Counted from the first letter of the stretch, positions 12,345 through 23,865 are shown. The stretch is DNA of 64,000 nt from Ophioderma brevispina (GCA_023653785.1 JAMKCH010058428.1:62001-126000), one strand, 5' to 3'. Notes: generated by a model from the sequence alone, not told the origin. Translations and numbers: made by a program.

Positions 12345-12665
12345 GTGGCCCACTGGTTACGGTATTCGCCTTTGGTGTACGAGGTCCCCGGTTCGAGTCC
12401 CGACGGGGCCACTTGCTGGAATTTAATTTCTGGTACTAAATTCTGGATTTTATTTCAATAAGGACTATTGATTAAAACTGGAATTCCACTCTCCCGTGAT
12501 CCATTTGGACTTGGGCCAACGAACAATGGGAATAGCCCGTCCTTCGGAGGGGACGTTAAGAAGTTGGTCCCATGTACACGGAGGATCATGCCTGAATATG
12601 TAATCGGAAAACTCACTCCACGTTTGGTAGTATTATTGTTTGCTATGTCGAAGAATGCATTTTTA
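12345..12665 (+). mobile_element. tRNA-derived SINE
   Basis: The head at 12,345-12,412 looks like a tRNA: the first bases GTGGCCC pair with the terminal GGGCCAC. It has an A-box-like TGGCCCACTGG and a perfect B box GGTTCGAGTCC, the internal RNA polymerase III promoter. The T-arm does not pair well and the 3' end runs on into body sequence, so this is a SINE head rather than a working tRNA gene. The body at 12,495-12,580 has the block CCGTCCTTCGGAGGGGACGT followed by TTGGTCCCATGTACACGG. That block resembles conserved central domains of widespread animal SINEs (MetaSINE-like, from memory). The 3' boundary is uncertain, and I saw no clear target duplication. Confidence 0.7.
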
Positions 12666-12740
12666 GACACCTGCGGGTATTTTGAACATTTATTTTTTCA
12701 AGTGATCAAGCATACCTCGGTATGTACTATAATGGTCCGG

Positions 12741-12905
12741 TGTGAAAGTAATCATAGTTCGGCAGATATCATAGTCCGGGCTCCATAGACGACAACGGAA
12801 TAAAGCGTGAAACTAATGTTCTGTGAAGAGTCAACTGAATCGATTCCCCTATTGTTCACCATTGTTCCCGGACTGTAAGCCCGGAGGACTATATCTCCTG
12901 CCACA
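12741..12905 (+). mobile_element. CCGG-target MITE, copy 3
   Basis: This copy is 165 bp, flanked by CCGG at 12,737-12,740 and 12,906-12,909. Ends are TGTGAAAGTAATC and CTGCCACA. The interior has ATAGTCCGGGCTCCATAG and ATCGATTCCCCTATTGTTC. It is an independent insertion, since its flanks share nothing with the other copies, and it lies about 75 bp after the SINE. Confidence 0.85.
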
Positions 12906-13229
12906 CCGGCATGAGGGCAGGTTGTTTTCATTCCCTCATTGATGGCTACCTCAATTTATGTTTATTTTATACATTCCGTGGCCATTTTTGTATTTGCTGT
13001 TCAGTTGAATTGTATATAAAACATTCGGCCGTTTTTCGCCACTTGCAAATGGATGAGGCCTTACCATATGAATCGAATGACTCGCATGAATCGAATGTAA
13101 ATATGGCTAGCGAATACGGAGGCCATTTTTTTTTCCGACACTATTCTGGGGCTTGAATCACTGTGTTATGGAGCAACTTTATTTACCCATAGCAAAAGAA
13201 AAAAAGTAATTTGCAACAGTTCCGGAACT

Positions 13230-13570
13230 ATACGGTATAGTTTCCGGTACTATATTTGCTTGCCAAATCTGAAAGGTCCCCAAGAAGTATCCACTAGTGG
13301 GACTTATTGGATATATTCCGTTTGCTACCCACTAATGGATACTTTTCAGATACTAGGTGTCTGAATGGTATCTAAAAGCAAATGGCTAGTTATGACATGT
13401 TCCACGTGGTATCCGCTAGTATCTGAAAGGTACCTACTAGCGGATACCTTTCATATACCTAGTACTACCTATTACTTTTTCAGAATACGACAATCTTCAG
13501 AGTAACACAATCCAAGCCTTATCACATGTCCACCAGTGGATACTATTCAGATACAATGTATCGAAAGAAT
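13230..13570. repeat. Cluster of short palindromic GGTATCC/GGATACC repeats
   Basis: Many copies of GGATAC or GTATCC, often next to ACTAGT-like or CACTAGTGG-like cores, alternate in orientation every 20-110 bp. The best hairpin pairs 13,408-13,421 (GGTATCCGCTAGTA) perfectly with 13,435-13,448, with a 13 bp loop. Repeated TTTCAGATAC or ATCTGAAAGG follow the half-sites. No coding potential is seen. A related cluster lies at 14,960-15,190. Confidence 0.75.
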
Positions 13571-14959
13571 AGCAGAAGTGGCTGACCCAGGATATGATTG
13601 GGCATCCTCTTTACTACTTCCCTGTAACTTGTCATATATACCAGTTCAAACTGCAACTGAATTCAGAGCTAGTACTAGTACTGCTATTTACTACTAGTAG
13701 TCTGCTGCAATTCAGTGTGAATACTAGTGTCTTTGATGTTGTCTATCTGCCCAAGCCCACTGTTGTAATCTCTACCCACGGATGTTAATCTTCTACATGG
13801 TTTCTGTAGTAACTTAATGAGGGGACATTGCTAGCTGTCATATATGCTTCCGCGGGGGGGGGGGGGGAAGGGGGTTCTTCAATTTTGTTTGGGGTAGGGA
13901 CCTTCCTCCATGCCCTCAAGATGGACCCCGATTATACCTCTCCTCTTTGCAATATAATGAAACCCCTATTTATACCGGACTCAAGAAGTGGACCCAACCT
14001 TATACACCTCTCCTTCTGCAAAATGACCCTATTTCGGTCCTATTATCCCAATAGTTCATGTCGCCAGAATTACCTTTCGTAACAGCAGAACCGCCAAATC
14101 ACATACCCCGGGCAAATACCCAGCGTGTCTTGCTTCGCGACTTTGTGTGCAAATTTGAGCCACGACGAAAGTCACACGAAACCAGCGGCAGACGTAAATA
14201 AACAAACCGAGATTACGATAATGATGATGACTAAAAAAGTTTGCAATATACTATGTCTCGTCGAATCGGCGTAGAGCTGCTACATTCACGGCTATATACC
14301 AAAATATACCAACAACATCAATCAACACCGATAATTATACCGTTATTGTGTAAAACAAAGGGGTCATAATTATACCAGTGTGAAAAAAGGGTCATAATTA
14401 TACCAGATCTGGCTGATTTTCGACCCTCTCCAGCGGCCGTCTCCGTATAGGCGTTTGTACTAATAACCCCCCCCCCCCCCCCCCGATCCTGCTGCTATCT
14501 CTGCGGCTTGTGATTAACTTCATCTATGACAGGTTAGTTTTGCACACAACCCTAAACTTTTTTACTCCCAACGCTTCTGCATGGCCCTGACTATATACAC
14601 AGTGTAGGCCAGATGAATTATACACGTAGGCTTATGGGGATATACTGTAGGTTAATTACCATCGGTGGAGAAAAGTGAATGCATGCATGTTTGTGATACC
14701 TTGCATTTTTGCTATATTTGTTGAAGCAAGGCATGTACCTTATTTGTTTGAATAGTTTTGAATCATTGTGTTTTTGAGCGACATCACTACTACTTTATTT
14801 TTTTCATGGATTTAGTTCAGTGTGAAGTGCCGAACTTGAATTCTTAAACTACAACTACGATCCTCTTTTTAGAGGTGCTCCTACGTAACAGAATGAAATT
14901 TCAACTACAAGAACAATGGCCGCCTCTTGGGTCGTTTTGGCGGGACTGAGAGACAAAGA
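13571..14959. other. No recognised gene; homopolymers and ACTAGT cluster
   Basis: A dense set of CTAGTA/ACTAGT motifs occurs at 13,665-13,735. There is a G14 run at 13,854-13,867 and a C18 run at 14,467-14,484. GGGTCATAATTATACCAG occurs twice, near 14,360 and 14,388. Nothing here reads as a gene. Confidence 0.55.
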
Positions 14960-15190
14960 CACTGAAGTGATAGTCGGGATAGTATCCGATACTAGTAGCG
15001 GGATATTATCCGCTACTATCACGGATAGTCTCCGACCAGTAGCGGGATAGTATCCGATACTAGCTACCCGTAGACTAGCAGATGCTGTTCCGATACTATC
15101 CCAGAACCATGTACCATATATGGACAAAAAAATTGCATGTGAAAACTATCCCGATCTGTTCCGTAGAATATCGGATACTCTCCCGATACC
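14960..15190. repeat. Second palindromic cluster (GGGATAGTATCCGATACTA type)
   Basis: Overlapping imperfect palindromes built on CGGGATAGTATCCGATACTA and TAGCGGGATATTATCCGCTA repeat at least five times in alternating orientation. The half-site GTATCC/GGATAC and the core CTAGTA are shared with the cluster at 13,230-13,570, so both probably derive from the same repeat. Confidence 0.75.
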
Positions 15191-18013
15191 TGCATATAAA
15201 TTTGCTATGGTGTATGCCACACTCCAGTATCTCATTAACACCGGAATTAGGGGGCGTTAACTTGCATTTCCAAACTCATCAGTCTGCGTTGAATGGCCAC
15301 ATGCTTAGGATGTATCTCTCCCAGCGCATCTCCCAAGGTATTAGTGTTAGGAGCACATTTCTGAATTATTTTTGGACTAAATGACAAAAGTATTCATTTT
15401 CTTCCGATGATTTCCTTTGGCGTCAATTTTAGGTCTTACTTCTCGCACGAGATTTAATAGTTGAAATCGTGTTGATTCCAGAATCAGGGCTCACAACCTT
15501 AACACCCCTAAAGGGAACACAATACTCAAATACAGATCCAAAATATTATTTTAACCTGTATTGCCCCCGCCGCACAACTTTGTTCCAAGATGCACAATGC
15601 GATATTACGCATTGGTAGTCAATCGGAAGTATCTCTGGGTAGACACAATGAAATGAGACGTAATACAAGTGGTTTGAAAGTAGGTTCTGTACTCTTGCGA
15701 TGATATATAATTATGCTTTCATTTTGTTCCTGATTGGTGTATCATTTTTGAGACAACGCCGACGCAGAATGCACGTATAAGTGCTTGCCTCTTCTTTTAG
15801 TTAATGTCATGATCTATGGATAGTGTGTGGTTTCAAATTGACTATGTCCATGCAAAAGTTCATCAAGCAAAGGACAACGACTGCTGGTTCATATTCTTAC
15901 AAAATGTGAGCATTTACATGTGACAAATTTATAACCCTTTATATTTTCCCGTAATGATGACGATTGTCATGCCTAGCACTAGATCACGTAGTATTTTTGT
16001 CATGTTCCATATATTTTTTCATAATGTCGTTGCTTTAGATAGTCAGTTTTACTTTAAATATCAATATGAATTGTGCAGTAATCATTATCCTTTGATAAGT
16101 TGTGTTATAACTTTTAACCTACAGACCCGGGCTTTTTGGACCCATCTCACCGCCGGGGGGGGGGGGGGGGGTTGATTCGCCCCCATAGTATCTCGGAAAG
16201 CGGATTGATGAACTATCAGATGTGGTGGGGTACCAATTGATAGCTATGACCCTCCAGAGTCCAGTGAATACAACAAAGTACAACATGCGAAATTCTAAAA
16301 AAATCGCAAATTCTGTTTTTCATTTTTTCAATCAAAAGTTGATTTTTGGCCATGATGTGTGTCAAAGTATGCGCACACATGCTCTGCACAATAACTCAAA
16401 TAAATAAGACATAAAACATAGTGGAACGGTCTCCTTAGCACAAAAAATGGCTCTGCGTTCCGTTAATTTCAATGGAAATAGCGTTTTCTTCGCACGCAGT
16501 GCGCGATTACGTACCGTCGCGTCATAACCGTAGGTCCATTTTGTTCAAATTGTCTTAATCGAGAGCAAGCCTTAAAAAAAGTCATGTATTGTCGGCGGAT
16601 TCGCCCCCCCCCCCCCCGGGCCTTTTGGGTTAAAATTTTAAACGTACCCTAAGATTTTCTGAGGATACATTTTTTTCTTTTCTAATTTGGAACTTTGTGT
16701 TTGTAAAATTATCTACCAACTAAGTTTCGAAGGTTTATTGGCCAACCATTGGGAAAGAAAACCAAAGTTTTGAACTTATCTGCTCTCGTAATCAGATATA
16801 GAGGCATGCATGACTTTAGTACTTGGTGAGCAGAAAAATCAAGTTTCGAATAAAATTGGAGTGCATTTTTTTTTTCTGAAATTCCTCGTGCCATTTTAAA
16901 AATGCTTCTTTTTGAAAATGTTTGGTCCCCCCCCAGCATTATTAAAATATCATTTGATTGAACTTTAGACTATACACTTGTATGATATTTTTTTACACTA
17001 CAAATAATTCATCACATGTATTGTTTGCCTCGTGCGGAAATATTTATGTATGCTTAGGCTAAATTGAGGCCATGAAAAAGGGTCATGACATTTGACATTG
17101 GTACAGAGGTTGCTTGATTTTGTACATTCAAATTTTGAAGAGTGACTGCTGGTTGATTGTACAGAAATGCGGGACGGTTGTTTGTTTTGCTTGGAAGTTT
17201 GTATTTGTGACTGTTGATTATTTACCAGTAAGGGAATATGCATAAAAGAAGCCTATTCATGAATAAGCTTATGAATGTTGCTCTTCCTGATGTAGGTTTT
17301 CAAAAGAAAAGGCGGCGCGCGCCTTATTGCCCTCCTTGATTGAACTCAGCATGTGCTTACATGTCCTATGCTTATAGCTGCCTTTCAGTCGATCATGCAG
17401 ATTAGATAGCATCGGTTGTCATTACCGTAAGTTAATATTGTTTCAGGTCAAGACAATTTCTTAAATACTAAGCCCTACGGCGCCTATGAAGAAAGGGCTT
17501 ATTTAACGAAAAGGCGGGAGACTATACTCACAACATCCAAATTGGGCTTGATCTATTCAATCTGTGGCCTAACAAGTATGTTTTTCATTCTTTAACTGCA
17601 GACCTCTTCTTCCTTCTCATCTCATTCATCAATTCTGGTTCACAAGGATATCATATTCCCATGTTTGATATTGTTCAAAAACAATGACAACTTAATGTCT
17701 CGTCTTGTCCTTTGTCACGGTCTTGTCTGTCCTGTCCCGTCCCGTCACAATAATTTAAATTTTAAATATTATTATTTAAAAGTCTATTTAAATATGTATG
17801 GTGGGCCATGCTCAAAGTCCCCCGGACTTATTATGGCCCCTCCTGCATTTGAGTTCATGCCATTACAATAGTCTGTACATTTTATTCATTAGAGATGTAA
17901 TTATTTATTTCTTAAATATCTTTAAATATATAATATATCATTATGTACTGACTGAATGAAAGTGCTAATAAAAACTTATTTGAATTGGAATTTAATTGAA
18001 TTGAACTGTGCTC
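15191..18013. other. No recognised gene; G17 and C14 homopolymers
   Basis: A G17 run lies at 16,155-16,171 and a C14 run at 16,604-16,617. Each is next to CCCGGGC-TTTT-GG and GATTCGCCCCC text in opposite orientation, hinting at one inverted repeat family. Segment 16,712-16,745 resembles 38,281-38,314 (CGAAGGTTTATTGG). Just before the next element, TTTGAATTGGAATTTAATTG resembles a retroelement 3' tail. No gene is supported. Confidence 0.5.
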
Positions 18014-19102
18014 TACAGGGTGAATCAAAAAGATTTACACTCGTTTTGTTTGAATGTTTCTACATAGAGCAATGAAACATCTACCGAAGATATTAACTAT
18101 CACATACAAACAAAATTATTTTACCTACTAGAGAAATTTAGAATTTTGATTTTTGAACTTTGCATTGAGAAGTTATGCTAACTCAAAGATAGGTACCCAT
18201 TTTTCACTCTGTCCACGGAATCAATGTTGTGGAATATGACCAAAGAGACTTTGGATGAGTCTACACAAGTACATCATGACATTCTTTGCTTGCTCTGATA
18301 CATTTATTTAAACTTTCAAATATCAAGAAGATTGTCAAACTATTTCATTATTCTGAAATCAATAACAAATTATGGAATCTTACACCCAAACTTTGAAGCA
18401 TTATTTCAATGAATGTTCGAAATGGTTCACATATCTTTTCGCGGGAACTTAGAATACAAATATGTAGGCAATCCTATATGCAATACAGCCGGTTGACCCA
18501 CAGTTTTCACCGACGCCTTCATAATCTGATGGGGGGGGGGCTACTTTGGGGAATCAATATTTGAACATTACACACATTCAACCACCATCTGTCTTTCCCT
18601 TTGCATTTCAATCTGTTCCTCTCTCTTCCCTCGCTTTTCTTTAGTCCCTTTCTGCTTGTCCTTCTCCCACTTTCCTGCTTAAACGGTAGCTTAGGCTTAC
18701 TCTCTGGCCAGACCCACAGGGGAGGGGACAATGCGTCCCCTTCCCCTGCCTGATACGCTACTGTTATTGACTGTTGTTAAGAAATATTATCAACAACAAT
18801 TGGTACAGATTAGGTAATGGTTACTTTAGAAAAACATTAATGTTATTAAGCATTTAGATAGCTTTAGATGACATTAACTCAATGGCTTTGCTGTTGTGGA
18901 TGTGAAGAATTGTAAAACCGTGGTCAATATGGTTTTTGGCGGCTTTCCGTTAAATTACTATATCTACAATATGCGAAAAGGTAAACTTTAGATTTTATTA
19001 CCAATGATAGTGGATATAATGAGCTATTGTTTTCATGTTTAAAAAAAATCCTAAACTTGATATTTTTCTGAAATCGAGTGTAAATGTTTTTGACTCACCG
19101 TA
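18014..19102. mobile_element. TA-flanked TIR element, ~1.1 kb, non-autonomous
   Basis: TA at 18,014-18,015 and TA at 19,101-19,102 flank inverted ends. The left end is CAGGGTGAATCAAAAAGATT and continues TACACTCG. The right end, reverse complemented, is CGGTGAGTCAAAAACATT followed by TACACTCG. A TA duplication and CAGGGTG ends are typical of Tc1/mariner (IS630-type) elements. No transposase similarity is visible inside. It resembles the element starting at 40,888 only in its outermost bases. Confidence 0.6.
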
Positions 19103-19885
19103 TTGAAAAAGTTGTGTTTGAGGTTATTGGACGCGAAATCCGCAGTCATTGACCAATGTAGAATAATAGACATGGGCTAATTTGCATATTAAATACATAT
19201 CACATTAGGTATGTATGTACTTGCAGAAAAGTAGCTAAATCATTAGTCATTTAAAGAGCTATTGCGTTTACCTCTTCTTTTTTTCTGGTAACAATTTAGA
19301 GAATAAATATATCAAAATAACTATTACAAAATCTTGTTGATTTAGTAATGTCGATATTTCAATTTTTTTCATTAATGATTAGGGTTTTGGCTGTCATGCA
19401 TTTCTTCATGTCCCATGCAATTTCCCTGAATGGTGTGGATCTTGAAGTGTTTTGAATTCATTTTCAGCGCCAAAATCCGTATTTTTAGCGATCGTCAAGA
19501 GGTAAATAAGCTGCAGTGTGTTGATCATGATGATCGTTCCGCATTGTTGCCCGTTAACTAGGGAACAAGTCTCGCAATTTGCAGTACGGTGCGCCCCAAC
19601 GATTGCTTCGGAGAGGCGATGTTTTCCCGATGCATCACGGGAGAAAGTCGACATCCAGAGTCCGTATAATACAAATATTACACAGAAACACGTCACTGAT
19701 CATTTAGTTTGTCAATATAATCGTCGGATGTTGTTTTCAACATAATAATCACACTCCCTGCGTGTTAATCCAATAGAAGTTGAACGGCAATGTCGACCCC
19801 TGCGGTCAAAATTGGACTTGCAAGGGTAACCATCGCGACGAATTGCGAGAATTAAGGCATTTTACCTGTGAGCATATTGAGCCGG
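19103..19885. other. No recognised gene
   Basis: AT-rich DNA with opposing short frames at 19,406-19,745 that do not look like protein. No repeat or RNA gene is recognised before the MITE. Confidence 0.5.
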
Positions 19886-20051
19886 TGTAGAAGTAATTAT
19901 TGTCCGACGTACTCATAGTCCGGGAACAATGGTGAACAATAGGGCAATCGATTCAGTTGACTCTTCACGCAACATTAGTTTCACGCTTTATTCCGTTATC
20001 GTCTATGGAGCCCCGGACTGTGGCTCCCGCCGGACTATATCTGCTTTCACA
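19886..20051 (-). mobile_element. CCGG-target MITE, copy 4 (reverse orientation)
   Basis: This is a 166 bp element between CCGG at 19,882-19,885 and CCGG at 20,052-20,055. Read on the minus strand it starts TGTGAAAGCAGATATAGTCC and contains two spaced AGTCCGG motifs, CCATAGACGATAACGG, AATAAAGCGTGAAACTAATG and ATTGCCCTATTGTTC. It ends in ACTTCTACA. It is the best preserved copy and serves as the reference for the family. Confidence 0.88.
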
Positions 20052-20055
20052 CCGG

Positions 20056-20460
20056 GATATCGACCTCCTGCTTCGTTAGCTAAAGCGTGTTTGTTATACT
20101 TCTGTCTTATGGATTTTAAACAACAATCGTGATGAACATCAAGAATTCTTATTCTTGAGCAGTGAAGAATAAGCACACACTTGAAAACTCCAAGCGAAAA
20201 ACTGCAAACATCAGCCAATCCTATCTACTTGCAAATGCAAATTTATCTTGTCTTCCGTATAGCATAAACATTTCTCTTCCAGCACACTTTAGACAAAGAC
20301 CCAGATCACTACTAAAATCAAAACTTATGCAAAAAAAAAAAAAAAACAACACGATTTATTTGAAAATTGAGTGCGCCCTCGTTGGGGATCTCTGAGTCAG
20401 CTTTTAAAGAGTGAATGCAGCCAAGGAAAATCACTTCTACTTATTAGAAATGGAATATTT
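20056..20460. other. No recognised gene; A-run
   Basis: A poly(A) run lies at about 20,331-20,346. No element boundary or gene is recognised. Confidence 0.5.
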
Positions 20461-20646
20461 AGAGAATAAATGTATTGTTTTTATCCTCCGCCATGTGTCT
20501 ATTGTGTCATGTCACACGGGCAATAGTATTATTTTTAGTAGAACGAGGCAGTCGTGTTGTTTTACGCTAAAATAGTGCTGTCGCCCGTGTGAAATGACAC
20601 GATAGAAACACGGCGGTAGCTAAAAACAATTATACCTTTATTCTCT
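20461..20646. mobile_element. Hairpin MITE, arms ~77 bp
   Basis: The left arm 20,461-20,537 and right arm 20,570-20,646 are reverse complements with a few mismatches. Shared blocks are AGAGAATAAA, TTGTTTTTA, CCGCCATGTGTCTAT/CCGCCGTGTTTCTAT and TCACACGGGC. The loop is about 32 bp, so the whole element could fold into one stem. There is no coding capacity and no certain target duplication. Confidence 0.7.
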
Positions 20647-20865
20647 TTCTTTAACCTTTTTTTCAAAATAAGAAGCTTTTAGGAACATATTACTAAAATT
20701 ATGGCAGATTTTACCCCACTAACTATCCGAGCTTTCTAAATCGACCAGTCCATTGTTACTATGCGATTCAAATCGCCCTGTACCGTGTGATATCGTCTTA
20801 TATAAGCAATAGCAATGCGTCAACAATCTCAAGTTTGTAAGAATGGCCTTAAATAGTAAGCCCGG

Positions 20866-21847
20866 CAGTGGCGGATTTAAGAGTCAGCAGTGTCAGCAGC
20901 TGCTGACAGAGCCCCCCCCCTAAAATATTGCTCTCCGGGCCACTCCCCACCAAACAAAATGAATAAATAAAAAAAGCAAAGGAAAATCATGGCCACAGTG
21001 TTTTTCCCCCATGATTCATAGGGGCCCCAATGTCCTTTCACATCATCAACATGCCCGTGTTGGACACCGGGCCCCACACAACTTTTTTTCTACCAAAATG
21101 CGATGGGCCCAGGGGGTTGATATGTTTTCACAAAGTCAAACTATTTTTCATCAGATCCGCCTGATATTTATTTGCACTTGTAACCGGGGGCCCTTTGACC
21201 CTTTCAAGGTGTGGCAACAGGCATGAAAAAATTACCCTAATTTTGCTCGTGAAAATGGGGGTCTATGATTTTCTGTGGGGTTGACTTCAGTATTCTTCAC
21301 GGATTAAAGGGGTTCCTGAAGAGGGGCCCTGAAAATTCTGATTTTTTTTTATCACCACCCCCCCCCCTTTACAAGTGTTTGCAAACGCTCCTTTAATATT
21401 TTGTACTGGTTCCTTGAGGTATAAAACACAACTACATTTCATATGGCGGTGTGACCATAAGGATCAAACTATGCATCAAATTGCACCATTTTAAGACCAG
21501 ATTTTCAAAATTTCTTCACTTCTAAGGGGGCACATCACCCTCAGACACCCCTGTAGTCGGCACTACTATAAAGTGCGACATGGGCCCAATCTTAAGCTGC
21601 TGAAGCCCCTTTTCCTTTTAAGATTTGAAGGTATAAAAAACACACCTACATTTCATAGCGGCTGTCGGACCGTTCACGATCAAATGTGCCATCAAATTGC
21701 AACATTTTAAAACCAGATTTTCACAGTTCTTTAACTTATGAGGGGGCACAGTCACCCTCAGACCACCCCCTAGTTGCAATATAAATTGCCAATAGGGCCC
21801 CCACCTTAAGCTGCTTACAAGGCCCTTTCCTCTTAAATCCGCTGCTG
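20866..21847. mobile_element. hAT-like non-autonomous element, ~980 bp
   Basis: The left end CAGTGGCGGATTTAAGAG matches the reverse complement of the right end, CAGCAGCGGATTTAAGA. CAG-GGCGGAT-type termini are common in animal hAT elements. Flanking 8-mers are AAGCCCGG and GAGCCGGC, which align imperfectly as an 8-bp duplication. The interior has no transposase similarity and contains a ~210 bp sequence in two direct copies. Confidence 0.65.
21395..21840 (+). repeat. Internal ~210 bp direct repeat in the hAT-like element
   Basis: Units start near 21,400 and near 21,612. Each contains GAGGTATAAAA/GAAGGTATAAAA, CTACATTTCATA, ATCAAATTGCA, CATTTTAA-ACCAGATTTTCA, GGGGGCACA, CACCCTCAGA and CTTAAGCTGCT in that order. 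Confidence 0.8.
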
Positions 21848-22801
21848 GAGCCGGCAAGAAATATATTCCAAAATATACGAAAATGGACTCATAAGATAAT
21901 CACTTTATTTATATAACTGTTTAAATATTTGTATGTTTAAAATGCACATCATTTGCTTCTTATAATAAACTAAATTGCTTAGCAGGCTTCCCGCACGACT
22001 GCTGCAGGCAATGTCTTGGTCAAGACGATTAGACTTGATTTTTTTCACCGAGAATGTTGAAATACAAAGCCTATAAAAAAACCAAAACCATGACTACTAC
22101 GTACGTAATCCAAACTGGGCTGAGAATCCCACAACAAACGATGCCAGTGCAGTGCCTGCATCTGCTGTGTGGTCTTCATTGTATATTGTCACGCAATTGA
22201 AAAGACGAGTGACGCTGCCAATGCAGACGAATTTACTGTTTAGCGAAATCGTCTTGGCTCCTGGCTATATTGAAAAATTGTTTTCGTGATTGCTTAACAT
22301 TTTCGCGGGGTTGCTCAAAAATACGGGCGACGAAAAATCACTCCAAGCCGATAATGACCAATCAACGAAGCGATGCAATGACATAATATTACATGGATCA
22401 ATATTTTTTTATGAAGCGTTGAACTTTTTCATGCACACGACACAATAAAAAGACCGACAATGCGGATTTTGCATTTAAGTTGTTTCGGCCCATCAAGTTG
22501 TAGAAAGACAAAACGAACCAAGACGCGAGGGTTCGTTTGCATGGGTTGGTTCATGGAAGAATTAGCTTTATACACTCCAAAAATATTGTACTTAGTGCGG
22601 GGGAGTTGTAAAGCGCGTTGAGTAAAAAGTTGAGTCAAGATTTAATCGCATTGGCGTAAAACACAATTTCCGTTTTACTCTCACCCGAGTAAAACTGAGA
22701 AATACATGTTGAGTAAAAAATAGTTTGAAAATCTAACTCAAAGTTTGCCGTGTGTATGTTTTCATAGCACTAGAGCAGACACCACTTGCCCATGGCTTCT
22801 T
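21848..22801. other. No recognised gene
   Basis: Unique-looking DNA up to the palindrome edge. Short frames on the minus strand at 22,429-22,638 have no recognisable character. Confidence 0.5.
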
Positions 22802-23049
22802 CAATATTTAGTCGGGCTCTCAGTTGTGCCAGATGGGAAATGGTGTTAACTTTATGTTTGAAGCGCCTTTCTACGACCAAATTTGCGTGTTAGATTCGAA
22901 CTACAGGTCGGGTTTTGATAAAATGTGCCCACAGTGCATTTCACGGGGGGTGCTCCTTACAGGGGGTCCGAAATTAGGTTTAGGGTTATTCCAAGTGAAT
23001 TATGGTGATTAGTATCCAATTATATGTTTTCAGGGCATGACAAATAACT

Positions 23050-23650
23050 GAGATACTTTAAAAATCCATAGTGGCTGCCTTCTACCGTCAAAATCCAAAA
23101 ATGGCGGCCAAAATGGAGCATTTTATAAATAATGTAGACCCCCTATTCCAAGTTCAAATTTAAAGATATTTAGTGGATATATGTTTTGAACACGAAAAGG
23201 CCAATGAGAGACTCTGAAAATCCAAAATGGCTGCCTCTTTGCCTTCAAGCGAGAACACCAAAAATGGCGCACCAAAATGGCGGTCAGCGTTCAAAATGAC
23301 ACATTTTAATAAACACTGTAGACAACCTATTTCAAGTCCAAATTCAATGATATTTTAGTTTATTCATATGTTTTTGAACACGGAAAACTCCAATGAAATA
23401 CTTCTTCTTTCAAAATTCAAAATGGCCTGCCTTCAGCTGAAAAAAAATGCTGAAAAAAAAACAAAATGGCGGCCACAAAATGCGGTACGAAAAATGACGT
23501 GACAGTTAATATATTCAAGTATTCAAAGTTAAAAGTGATGAATGATTACTTGTAACCAAGTGTTATTTTTGGACAAAACACATTTGAAAAAACCAAAGGC
23601 TTTAGTTTTCCACAAAAAAATCAAAATGGTCGCAAAATAGTGAAATTGTG
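23050..23650 (+). repeat. ~185 bp tandem repeats with AAAATGGCGGCC, left array
   Basis: About three diverged units are present. Each has CAAAATGGC-GCC, GCATTTTA-TAAA, TGTAGAC--CCTATT-CAAGT, ATGATATTTAGTTT and a TATGTTTTTGAACACG-AA block followed by CCAATGA-A. The array continues into less regular text with CAAAATGGTCGC near 23,622. It reappears inverted in the right arm. Confidence 0.75.
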
Positions 23651-23865
23651 CATAATTAATCAGATATATGGGGCTGAAAATTGGACGATATTTTATTTGT
23701 CTATTCTATTAATGTGGTTTTGTTCAAACATGTGTACATGTGGGGTAAATGTTATCACAATATTTTAAATTACATTGCTTTTACTTATTTTGTGACAAAA
23801 CCCATAAGGAGTTCACAAGATCAGAAATATACTAAAAATCTTTTCGTACAATATCTTTAACCATC

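Noticed and set aside
12345..12412. Functional tRNA gene
   Set aside because: The acceptor ends pair, but the T-arm does not fold properly and a SINE-like body follows; read as a SINE head.
13230..15190. CRISPR-like repeat array
   Set aside because: Repeats are irregularly spaced, alternate in orientation and lie in animal DNA.
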